Below are positions 54,225 through 64,000 of a stretch of DNA of 64,000 bases, one piece after another. How positions within the stretch are numbered: position 1 is the first letter of the stretch; each line of letters opens with the position of its first letter. A program made the translations under genes and the position numbers. Source of the stretch: Amaranthus tricolor. Taxonomy: Eukaryota; Streptophyta; Magnoliopsida; Caryophyllales; Amaranthaceae. The notes beneath the pieces were generated by a model. That model was not told where the DNA came from, made no database searches, and saw nothing but the letters and a program-made list of their open reading frames with translations. The stretch is from positions 3,720,644 to 3,784,643 of the forward strand of contig NC_080050.1 of assembly GCF_026212465.1 (NCBI RefSeq), read 5' to 3'.

Positions 54225-54764
54225 TATTATATTTTTCAGTTTCCTTCTTCCTCATTTCAGTTCACGCTTTCATTACATTTTCGAGATCTCTCTCTTCTTT
54301 CCACCATTAAAATCAACTTCAATCCTTCAACTTATCTCATCAAATTCCAAGTTTGTACCGGTAATTAGTTCTGTCATCTTCCTACATTGACTTAAGGTAT
54401 TATTTTTTTGTGCTTTTTTCCATTTTCGAAAAATTAGGGTTTACAAACTTTTAATCAACTTTCACATAAATGTAGGTTCATAAACTTGCAATTTACTACT
54501 TCTTGTTGATCTACAGCTTATTAAGGTAAGTTTTTATTATAAATTTTTTTATTTGTTGTTGATTTTAAAATGTATGTCATGTATAGTGGTCATTTACACT
54601 TAAACTCTATGAATATGTTGAATGTAGTTGTTATTTACCTTGATCTTCATAATGAGGTTGTTTGTTCATGAATTTGTTGTTGAATTTAAAATGTATGTCA
54701 TCTATAGTGGTCATATACTTATGAACCTGATGGTGATGTTGATTTTGTATGTATTGTTGTAGAA

Positions 54765-57237
54765 ATGGATTCATTTCGTGTGACTGTTGTATGCTTTTGG
54801 AATGGTTCAATTCGATCAAGTAGTAACAATGTTAAGTATGTTGGGGGAAGACGTAAACTGTTTGCATGCAACTCAAACATGGATTTGAATGAATTTAAAC
54901 ATTTTATATACTTTAAGATTGGCATTGACACTACAAGAAGTACTGTTAATGTAAGTTTTAAGTACAATATGAGTAGAGATTTGTTAGCTTTTCCAGTTGA
55001 GGATGAGGAGGCTATAGATGCAATGTGGGAGTATTCGAGGTCTACCCCTACTCCTTCTTTAAGGTTATATGTAGAAGAGGTACCCTTAGGGAATGAAGAT
55101 ATCAATGTTGGGGAAACGAATGCATTCCTGAATGTAACTTCTTCTGCTCCATCTCATACGCCCTTCCCTACCCAAGAAACCCGAAATCCCTATATGCCAT
55201 CTTCCTCTTATCCTTCTAATGAACCCAATCAACTTCAATTTCAAGTCACAAATGATGATACTTTTAACTTAGAAGATACAAATGAGCCGTGGGGTGATGT
55301 TAATAGTGAAAGTAATGAATTCGTAGAAGCTCCTTCTGAGGACGATGTGGGTGTTGACGAGGAGGCTCTAGCTAATGACATAAGCTTAGGCAACATTCCA
55401 ACAATCATTGCTTCTACACCTTATGCACTAGTTCCCCCTCTAGATGAACACGTTGCGGACAACTCTTAGAGGTCTTGGGATTGTGATACAACCTACACCG
55501 ATGAAGGAGAGTTTCAAAAGGGTATGCTGTTTGATAACGATGATGCCTTGTTGGACGCTGTTAGATTGTAGCATATTCGTAGGAACGTTGAGTACCGAAC
55601 TGAGACTTCAAATCAAACCATGCTCACGTTGAAGTGTAAGAGAGGGTGTGCTTAGAGGCTTAGGGCTAGGAAGAGCTCCTATTCACCATCATGGGAGATT
55701 GTTACATATAAAAGGGAAGCATGGGGGTTGTGTATTAAGTACTGAAAATGTGTCAGCTGGACACATTCATTTGACATCTTCTGTAATTAACAATCTTATT
55801 AGAAATTGTGTTGCTCAAGACCCATCAATTAAGGTCTCTGTCATACGACAAATAGTGAAAGACTAATTTGGTGTCGAAATGACCTATAAGTGGGCATGGT
55901 GTGCTAAATAGCAAGCCCTTCTCTCCATCTATGGTACATGGGAAGATTCTTATCCTCTTCTTCCACGCTTCTTGAAGGCATTGCAAGTTTCTAACCCCGA
56001 GACTGTAGTTGAGTGGTTCTTTAAGAAAGATAATGATGTTGGTGTGTACGTCCGTCCTAGTATTAGAACTTTCCAACCAAGTATTGAGGGATTCAAGTAT
56101 TGAAAAGCCCTTATTGCCATTGATGGAACACATTTGTATGGTAAGTATCGCCATACGTTGTTAACTGTGATTGCCCATGATGGGAACAAGGGAATCTTCC
56201 CGCTTGCCTTTGCTTTAGTCGAGAAAGAATGCATAGCCGCGTGGTCTTGGTTTATGGCGTGTGTTCGTAAGCATGTGATGCATAGTCCAGGGTTATGTGT
56301 TATTTCTGATAGATATGCGGGCATTCTAGCAATCATGGACGAGCCGGAATGGCAACCTCCGAATGCCCATCATAGGTTTTGCTTGCGGCATTTGTTAAGT
56401 AACTTCAACCATCAAATGGGTAATTTGAAGTTGAAGAAGATGTATGGAAGGACTGCAGAGCAAAGACAACCACATAAGGTCATCGAGGGATTGAAGGCCA
56501 TTGATGTTGCTAATCGAGAAGCTCTTTTTTGGATTGATCAAGTTGGTGATATGTGTAAATGATCAATATGTCATGATGGAGGGTATAGGTATGGTGTTAC
56601 TAATACCAACTTAGCCGAAGTATTCAATAACATGATGAAGGGTGTACGTTTCTTGCCTATAACTACTCTTGTGGAGTTCACCTTCTATCGTGTTAATGAT
56701 TATTTTGTTAAAAGACACGAGAATGAAAATGCATGGCTAATTAGGGGAAATAAGTATACTTCACACGCCACAAGAATTATCACCCGTAACACTGATAAGG
56801 AAAACTACCATGAGATCGTCGCATTTGACTACAGACGAGGCCTTTTTCAAGTTAAGACTGGACGTGGTAATAGAGGATCCGCTAAGGGTGGTAAAATACA
56901 AAGTGTTGATATGAGAGAGATGAAATGCACTTGTAACAAACCCTCCATATATCACTTACCTTGTTCTCATGTTCTTGCCGTGTGTATTAAACGACACTTA
57001 TCCTATGAACATTTTGTCAACACATATGAATCCGTATTCTTGCCGTTAATTGATAAGAGGTCATGGCCTCAATACACCGGTGTTGAGGTGATACACGATC
57101 CAGATCACATTCGTGGACTAGGAAGACCTAAGTCCAGGAGGATAATGAACGAAATGGACGAAGGATCGCGGAGACGCAACGCTTGTCGACGGTGTGGTAG
57201 TGACGGTCACAACACTAGAACATGCACGTCAAGGTAA
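54765..57237 (+). pseudogene. MURA-type Mutator transposase, decayed
   Basis: The reading starts MDSFRVTVVCFWNGSIR and follows the MULE plan. An N-terminal PB1-like part ends near FPVEDEEAIDAMWEY; an acidic linker follows. The MuDR DNA-binding part (W, GMLFDNDDALLDAV, C-x-GC, RLRA) begins near 55470. The catalytic part has IAIDGTHLYGKY with the first Asp (about 56110), CVISDRYAGI with the second Asp, and NLAEVFN, where the Glu is expected. After that come a SWIM zinc finger (CTC...LPCSHVLAVC, about 56926-56985) and a CCHC knuckle (CRRCGSDGHNTRTC). Damage: seven in-frame stops (55467, 55569, 55653, 55864, 55909, 56101, 56560) and one extra base near 55710. At least four stops fall where Trp or Gln is expected. 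It would have excised and inserted the element; this copy cannot. Confidence 0.88.
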
Positions 57238-57354
57238 ACAGTATTTGTATTTGAGTATATAAACATAAAGATTATGAAACAAATAAATAACATAAGTAAA
57301 CATTTTGAGTATTTCTTATGTATTTTTACAATAAATAACTCCAGCAACTCCAGG

Positions 57355-58858
57355 CCCTCGCGACCCTAGTGTGCTTACGATGCATGCGGATCATAAGAGC
57401 AGTGTACTATAGGATGTCCAGGTTAGTCAACTTACCTTTTTTGAATTTATATGCCTTAATACTTTAACATTAAGCTAACATAATCTCTGCGTTCAGGTGT
57501 CCGACACGGAGACCATATACACCAGGCATCCCGACTCTACTCCGTGGGCCATTGACGCACGGATCATCCCGTACCTTCAGTAAGCGAGGTTGTATGACTT
57601 CCACCTCATCGCGTATGGGAGAGTCGATCGGGCGCTAGTCACGGCTTTGTTTCTGCAGGTAATACTAACTTTACATGTTAACGCTTTGTTTTTTTTATTA
57701 CATGTTTTTTTTTCGTTTACTTACTTGTAACTGTAATTCATAGCTTTGGGCGTGGGAGCACATTCTCATTGGTCAACCGATGAGGAGTGTGGGACGTGGT
57801 GCATTTGCGCCGCCAATTCTTCCACCCCCCATGTGTCGTATGGATCGCGGTGGTCCTTTGAAAGACGAACAAGGACCCACACAGGATAGGGCGTGGGGTT
57901 CTAACGCAATCAACTCAATCTACTACGAGCTGACCAGGTAAAAAATTCACTACATCTTTATCTGTAACTATCACATTGCATAATTTATTAATCGAACTTT
58001 CACGTTTAGTTTCGATGGGACCCTTACCCCGCTGAGGCATACGCTGCATTGCCTCAGCACTTAGGCATATTGTCAGGGGCGTGGAGAGCATCTGTACCTC
58101 TGATCTGCTTCGACATAGTCGAAATGCATCTCCCTGAGCGCGTACTGCGCCAATTTGGGATGGTACAGGGCATCCCACCGCCATGTGACACAGAGGCGGA
58201 GCTCCATCACAGCTCTCGCAAGGGTCGGGAGCCCAAGAACTGGCTCGAGATCAACATGCGCCATGTCGCTGGTTGGGAGCACAGGCTAGAGCTGCTGGCC
58301 CAAGGTGCGCCGATCGAGGCTGTAGGCGCACCTACTTCGGCGGATTACATGTCATGATTCCTCTCCATCACTCGTCGATGGATGACACCACGAGGTATCA
58401 TCGCGGCAGCCCAGTACGCTCCCGCAGCACCGACGATGACACACTTTGTAAGTATTCTTCAACGTTGATTATTATCCATAGCACTTACACGTTATATATT
58501 TCATTAATACTTAAGTCTTAATGCAGGCACAGGGCATTGCATCTGTCATCAGCTTCAACCAAGAGAAGCCTGTACGGGAGATTGCCCAAGGTATACTCCT
58601 AGGGACGCAGTTTCAGCACTTCATTCCAGAAGTGACTGTGCCGGACACTACGAGTACAGGTCATCTCCTCATCATGCCGACGTTCATCTTGAGGAGGTTG
58701 ACTTAACGTGCCTTGACTACGATGTCGGGTCCTCACAGGGTGCTACATCATCACAGTATCAATCACCTCCCCTACCCGAGCGTCATGCGACGGCCTCTTA
58801 CTATTGTAGGAGGCGTCATAAACTGTCACAGTTAGACAGGGTACGGGAGGAGGATTAA
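57355..58858 (+). pseudogene. Plant mobile domain (PMD) gene inside the Mutator element, decayed
   Basis: Five exon-like blocks with GT-AG borders are read: 57355-57421, 57497-57658, 57744-57937, 58010-58447 and 58527-58858. PSVLTMHADHKSSVL, ARIIPYL, LWAWEHILIGQP, RWDPYPAEAYAALPQH and LPERVLRQFGMVQGIPPP are the conserved blocks of the PMD family (aminotransferase-like, plant mobile domain). The family includes Arabidopsis MAIN/MAIL1 and many transposon-borne copies. Stops lie at 57410 (Trp expected), 57581 and 58355 (Trp expected). The phase slips at the exon 3/4 border and again near 58675. The central block that PMD proteins normally have between the ALVTAL and WAWE segments is missing. The function of transposon PMD is unknown; cellular PMD proteins affect silencing and genome stability. 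Confidence 0.8.
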
Positions 58859-59218
58859 CATTAGAATATTGTTTGTATATATTGAACATTAGTGACATTT
58901 TGTATATGTTGAACACTTGTACATATTCAGTATTTGTAACATTTGGACTTTTGTGTATAATTTGTAATATATGTGTACATGTATATATTTTAATCATATT
59001 ATCACACGTTTATTATGAGTGAAATGATGTTAAGTACTTAGACTTTTCGGCGATGAATCATTCCGTCAAGAATGCAGTATGAATTAAATCAAAAATAAAA
59101 AGACAATCATATTCAAATATGGAAAATGCTCTCGAAAATTCAACAGAATTTCATTCATGTTCAACGAATACATATCAAATTACATAGTTCATTCGTTAAG
59201 TTAAATCACCAACGCTAA

Positions 59219-59536
59219 CTAAGATTGCTTCTTAAACTTTCTCATAATCATTTCAGTCTCTTCTATCCTATGTGCCATATCATCTGTTTATCTCTTGAGA
59301 TTAAAAACCTCATCTTTAAGCTCTTGTTTTTCTTTTTCAAACCGTATTATTAGGTGTCTCTGCCATTTGGTACCCTCCGGATCAATCCATCTAAAGTATG
59401 TGCATCCTAAACCTTAAACCAAGTAGAAAGGACAAGCAACAAAATCACGCTCAGGATCGAAGTCGCTCCAATCTGTATTAATCTCAACTTCATAACCACA
59501 ATCACAAAGCTCTTCAATAGAATGCTCCTTTGACAT
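59219..59536 (-). pseudogene. GRF-type zinc finger/coiled-coil gene in the Mutator element
   Basis: On the minus strand 106 codons run from ATG (59536) to TAG: MSKEHSIEELCDCGYEVEIN, then FVACPFYLV, a stop, GLGCTYFRWIDPEGTKWQ, a coiled-coil stretch (EKEKQELKDEVFNLKR), a second stop and MIMRKFKKQS. Frame is otherwise intact. The CDCG...C...C and YFRWID pattern is that of GRF zinc fingers, a single-stranded-nucleic-acid-binding fold in better known proteins. The 5' leader seems to contain an intron (donor near AAAGGTAACA, acceptor CCGTAG just before the ATG). The gene is transcribed inward from the right terminus and so faces the transposase, as mudrB does in MuDR. It aligns with 18119-18417. 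Confidence 0.78.
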
Positions 59537-59996
59537 CTACGGAACACATATAATATAGTAACGTAAGTAAACATTTAAAAATAATATTAACATTTATAAA
59601 TTGAGAATAAGACTAACATAATACCTTATGTTACCTTTAAAAATTAATTTAATAGAACAAGAATGATGTACATTGGATACAATGAAGTAGGGAAATGATG
59701 GAGTTATTTATAAAACATAATTACAACGGTTATTTTCAAGTTCGTAACGGCTATTTTTCAAATTAACAACGGCTAGTTTCATTCGTACAAGAAAGTGAAA
59801 AAAAAATAAAAATTTGAAAAGCCTCAAGTCACTGTTACTAACAGCTTTTTTTTTCGCTGTTAGTAACAGCGTTTTAACACCAAGCCTAGGTTTGGATGTA
59901 CTGACGCTTATTTTGAAAATAAAGTTTTCACGAAGCTTATTTTTGGAATAAAATTGTTAAATGATCTTATTTTTTTCAAATTTCTGGTAGTTCACA

Positions 59997-60834
59997 TGGT
60001 TTGCAAATAAATAAAGTTTGCATCTGAACTCTTTCTCTCACACACACATTACACATGTATAATTATCATTGAATAATTTGTCTAAATATATTTATGATAG
60101 ATAATATTTTCATACTTATCTTAAATAATATCTTGCTTGATATTAATGAAAACAAATATTTATTGATTTACAAATTTTTTAAATATTTATTTTTAAAATT
60201 AATATGATTGTCACACGTAACTCATCTAATATATAGTACTAGCTTAACATTTGCACAGATAAACAAAATAATTATCCTTTGTTACCCATAATTTAAATGT
60301 AAAAAGTATCTAAAAACATAATATCTATTCAATACAATTAGTGAATAGATATTAAATTAAGGTACTTTTGAGATGAATCTAATGGTTACATTTACCATAC
60401 ATCATTCTTATACATTGATTATTTGACTCAGCATTTAGAAGCTTTAGCAATTAGAACATCAGTAGGGACACTGAGCATTGTACTTTGGTGCAAGATGCTT
60501 CACAAGAAAGGAAGAAAAAGACGTAATGGCTACGCCTCCATCTGTTCGAATGAGCACTAGCATGCTCGAACGAGCATGTCTAAAATCGCCGCCCTTCACA
60601 CGCTTTTTGTCGACGCCTTGCCTATAAATATGGCCACATCCACATGTATTTAGGTGTTATTGTCCTTCATAACAAAATACAATACGCTAGCCTAAAAAGA
60701 GGATATAGTCAGGTTGGTGGACCTCGTCAAATTTTGGTGTTATTGTTTTTCATGATCATTAAAACAACTTCGAGCCATAATATCCAACGTTTCTTGACCT
60801 TAGCTCCTAGCTTTCGAGATGAGTACTACAAATT
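59997..60834. other. Intergenic between Mutator element and transporter 2
   Basis: No gene is seen. At 60550-60645 there is a promoter-like CCTATAAATATGGCCACATC and a GCATGCTCGAACGAGCATG inverted motif, perhaps a piece of an LTR. An open frame at 60644-60883 has no recognisable domain. The last part should contain the 3' untranslated region of transporter 2. Confidence 0.45.
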
Positions 60835-63800
60835 TCAACGAGAAGCCTTGTTGTTGTTGTATATGTATGATTTCGCAAAGTAGATAAAAAGAATGGATCC
60901 AATGACACTAAAACCAGAGAGCAGCCAATAGAAGTAATCAAGATGAGCACGATTCAAGTTATCCGAGAACCAACTCTCTCTCCCACATTTACTGCTAACT
61001 TTGTTGATCATTGAGACGAGAAAGCTACTCAAAAGCCCTCCCCACCCGAATATACTCAGATACATAGATAATCCGACACTACGCAATTCTTTTGGGACTT
61101 GATCATAGAAAAATTCTTGCAAACCAACCATGGTAAACGCCTCCGAAATTGCAAACAGCACGTATTGTGGAAGCAACCACCAAATTTTCATTGGGATCGT
61201 CACATCAGGCAGATCGATCAGCCCAAAATGTGCAGTGGTCTGAAGCCTCTTTTTCTCGGTGACAGCAGCCACTGCCATAGACAAAATGGAAATGATCAAC
61301 CCGGTTCCTATTCTCTGAAGCATTGATATGCCAGCATGTTTACCCGTCAAATATCTAGCAATAGGAACAAGAACACGATCATAAATTGGGATAAAGATAA
61401 CAATGCAGATTCCAATGAAACATTGTAATGCTGCAGCTGGTATAACAAAGGTAGAACCTATTGATCTTTCCAATGTAATGCCTTGTTTGGTGAAGAAGGT
61501 TGATGTCTGCGAGTAAACGATACCATAAACCAACGTTGCTGCCCATATAGGAAACAACCTGAGTACTCCCTTTGCCTCTCCTACCTCACTATTGCTGCAA
61601 CCGTCAAACAAAGCCTTATCAAGAAACCTAAACTGATGTGCGTCTTCTTTTTTACCAAATACAGGGAGTTTAACATTCCAGTTTCGTGCTGCTTTGACAA
61701 ATACCCTTCCGATTCTCAAGAATGGGCTTTCATTTTCACTTATTATGATGTATCTATAAGTTGAGGTTCCAAGCAAGAATATAAGTAGAGCGATTACCAT
61801 GATAATGCAGGGAATTCCAAAACCAAGGCCCCAATTAAGGTTCTCTTGGACATAGCTCAAAACTCCGATGCCTAGCAAATAACCCATGCACAGACCAAAA
61901 TACCACCAATTAAAGAAAGAACTTTTGGCTTTGCTTTCAGCAGGATTTTCTCCGTCAAACTGATCCGCCCCAAAAGCCTGAACACAAGGCTTGTGCCCGC
62001 CTTGCCCAATTGCAACCATATAAAGCGCAATAAAGAACATCATCGTCTGCGAATCTGAAGAAGGTAGCATTGCTGATAGAGTTAGCAAGCCTAGCCCCTG
62101 GTTATCCATCCAGATGAGATAAGCAGGAAAGAAATTAATAACCATAAAGTACCTATAACATCAAAAACATTTTACAAATTCCATAAAAAAAATACTGGAT
62201 GCAGCTTTGCCGGACAATCAATTGTAGAGAGAAACAGAGCAAACAAGACAACACACAGACAAACAATGCAAGACCGACAAGAACACAAGGGTTTGATTAG
62301 TACCTTAAGATACCCCAAATCAAAAGATTTATTTTCTAAATGAGAATACAACACTCAAGTTCACTCTATGGAGTATAGTTACCTTGCACACACTAGCACA
62401 CTTGCTCTCAAAGGTTAAACAACCAATAAACAAAGTTGTTTACACTCAACATACACTTCTTTTGACCTTTGAACCCTCTTTTGCCAGGCCAAGAGGTCAA
62501 AGAAATCCGACCTAGGTTCTGACAGCTAGCTCAAAACAACCAATAAAGAAAAGTCACTAGTGGTTAGTCCCACTGTCTTTTTGATGTAGTTACTGAGAAG
62601 AGACATCTCTTAGATAAATATAACTTCACTAAGATTTAAATAATTTGAGCGAGCTTGGGTAACGTTTGAAGAAGAACATAAAGGGGATGGAAAGCAAATG
62701 AAGAAGAGGCAAAAGACAAGAGTTTTCATTCCAAATCTTTCCAATGTTGAAGAGAATGGTTTTTTGCAATATCTAATGGAATTTTATCTTCAACAGTACA
62801 AATTTCCTCCCCTACATTTTACTCCCATCTCCATTTGTAATCGAAAATCGTATCTCTCAATTTACCTTCCTTTCCCTCGGTGTTACATGATTCATAATCT
62901 CCTCGCGACTGGAAAATATTGGTTTTGGGCTAAATTTGGGTAGTTTTGAACGAACGGAGAGTCAAAAAGTAAATTAGCTAGCAATGATGTTACACAACTC
63001 CCTCCAATTTCCTTCAATTTAAGCAAGGCATTAGTATTCCCAATCAATCACACTATATATTTGGATAGAAGGAAATTTACAAAAAGAAAGAGAAGATAAA
63101 TAAAGGTATTGCATTTCTTTTATTTGGATACCAATAGGAGAATGAATGGAAATGGCAGGAAAGAAATTGAAAGAAGGAGATTCTTCGCAATTTTGACAAA
63201 TCAAATCCTTCCGACATAACAATGATTTGGAAGGAAAACACATCAATCTCCCTTCCATTCCACTTCTCCTTCATTTCCTTACAAAAATGTTATCCGAATA
63301 GTTTCAAGTATACAACCAAATTCAAACAAAGAGTAGTAGTTTTATATCAAACAGCTTCACAAATTTCCTCAATTCTAGCGAAATAATCATTACAAACCCA
63401 TCTTAAAATTTCAATTTCAATACCCATCAAAAGACACAATTCCCAAAATTATGATACAAAAAGAAATTGATACTGAATTACTAACCAAGATATAAATAAT
63501 TGAAGAAACCAGAATAGTGTAAAACCTCCCCAAAAAAGAATCAGCAATAACAGCTCCCAAAACAGGATTCAATGAAGCCACACCACTCCATGCATTGACC
63601 TTAGAAGCCGCCATAGCTGTAGATTGCCCTAACTTTCCGGTCAAAAAGTTAATCAAATTTCCAGAAATCCCATAATATGCAAGCCTCTCTGCCATCTCCA
63701 CCCCTTCCAAACAAATTTAGTCAATTCCTCATTAATAAACTAAAATTTCATCTGATTTGAATGGTTAAATTGATGAAAATATGAACTTACAAATGATGAA

Positions 63801-63965
63801 AGAAGCCGATTTCCATTGTCCGTGTTTGGATCGAATAGCAGGACGATGTTTATAGTCAACTGTATTGGGTACTATGTCTTGTTGATCTTCAGCTATGAGA
63901 AGTGGGGTGTGAAGGAGAAGCTTGGTTGAAGATGGGTCAACAACAATGGAGTTTGCAGATGCCAT
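60835..63965 (-). CDS. NRT1/PTR family transporter 2 (NPF5-like)
   Basis: Three exons are inferred on the minus strand: 63965-63791, 63703-63486 and 62097-60835, coding 551 residues. Exon 2 is 218 nt, as in transporter 1, with the same phases. The third exon corresponds to exons 3 and 4 of transporter 1 joined without an intron (QFRFLDKALFD is continuous). The ExxER motif is EMAER at residues 61-65. [48 protein letters not shown] and [12 protein letters not shown] mark a POT/PTR carrier. It is a proton-coupled membrane transporter of unknown substrate. The codon split by intron 1 reads Trp where transporter 1 has Gly. It is the upstream member of a tandem pair; only 35 bp of 5' flank are in the window. 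Confidence 0.88.
63045..63305. repeat. Fold-back MITE in intron 2 of transporter 2
   Basis: Ends are TATTTGGATAGAAGGAAATT and CAAAAATGTTATCCGAATAG; left half purine-rich, right half pyrimidine-rich. Same class as 1459-1736 and 51345-51625. Confidence 0.45.
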
Positions 63966-64000
63966 ATCTTTAAGGCGCCACTTTATCTTCGAATGGAGTT

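Larger units (their letters stand above)
53967..59996. mobile_element. 6-kb Mutator-like element carrying transposase, PMD and GRF zinc-finger genes
   Basis: The element proper is 53976-59987. Long terminal inverted repeats share AAATTTGAAAAAAA, AACAA, AATAAGCTTCGTGAAAACTT, AAAATAAGCGTC and CATCCAAACCTAGGCTTGGT-like sequence. The flanking nine bases, TAGTTGACG (53967-53975) and TAGTTCACA (59988-59996), agree at 7 of 9, as expected for an old Mutator target duplication. Inside, in order, are a MURA-type transposase (+), a plant-mobile-domain gene (+) and a GRF zinc-finger gene (-). Palindromes occur near both ends. All three genes have stop codons, so this copy is dead. It lies between two tandem transporter genes, 484 bp upstream of the ATG of transporter 1. 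Confidence 0.85.

Noticed and set aside
55444..55632. Separate small ORF within the transposase
   Set aside because: It is in a frame other than the one that matches the MuDR DNA-binding domain; the true frame here has stops.
54719..56336. Minus-strand ORFs of 109-128 codons opposite the transposase
   Set aside because: No domain is seen; the plus strand carries the conserved transposase blocks.

Overview
The window is plant nuclear DNA: spliced genes with GT-AG introns, AT-rich intergenic sequence, long (AT)n tracts, MITEs and pieces of organelle DNA. The plastid-derived insert and the type of GRF zinc-finger element suggest a Caryophyllales species, possibly of the amaranth/goosefoot family. 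That placement is inference from remembered sequence, not a search result.

Layout. (1) 0.96-9.5 kb: two tail-to-tail genes, a plastid-targeted dienelactone-hydrolase-family protein (+) and a MIC10-like mitochondrial cristae protein (-). The long second intron of the MIC10 gene holds a hAT-like element split by about 1.8 kb of plastid DNA (start of ycf1 plus end of ndhF, i.e. the inverted-repeat/single-copy junction). An uninterrupted relative of that element lies in intron 1. (2) 9.7-10.2 kb: a small Mutator-type element with a perfect 9-bp target duplication. (3) 11.4-13.9 kb (+) and 27.6-30.6 kb (-): two convergent patellin-like SEC14/GOLD genes. Between them are a Stowaway-like MITE, a probable mitochondrial ccmFN fragment, the end of a second Mutator element with a GRF zinc-finger gene, and AT-rich sequence. 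(4) 30.6-48.5 kb: no gene seen; microsatellites, MITEs, fold-back elements and tandem repeats. (5) 48.5-64 kb: two tandem NRT1/PTR (NPF5-like) transporter genes (-), separated by a 6.0-kb decayed Mutator-like element.

The most interesting object is the 6.0-kb element at 53976-59987. Between long terminal inverted repeats it carries a MURA-type transposase, a plant-mobile-domain (PMD) gene, and on the opposite strand a GRF zinc-finger gene transcribed inward from the right terminus, the place mudrB has in maize MuDR. Two more family members lie in the window. All three have subterminal palindromes; in one subfamily both arms of the palindrome differ yet remain complementary. This suggests, but does not prove, a coevolving DNA-recognition site.

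The host genes are not an operon. They are independent genes for plastid metabolism, cristae organisation, phosphoinositide/membrane trafficking and transport. Exon borders were set by hand from splice consensus, reading phase and family alignment from memory; no transcript data were available.
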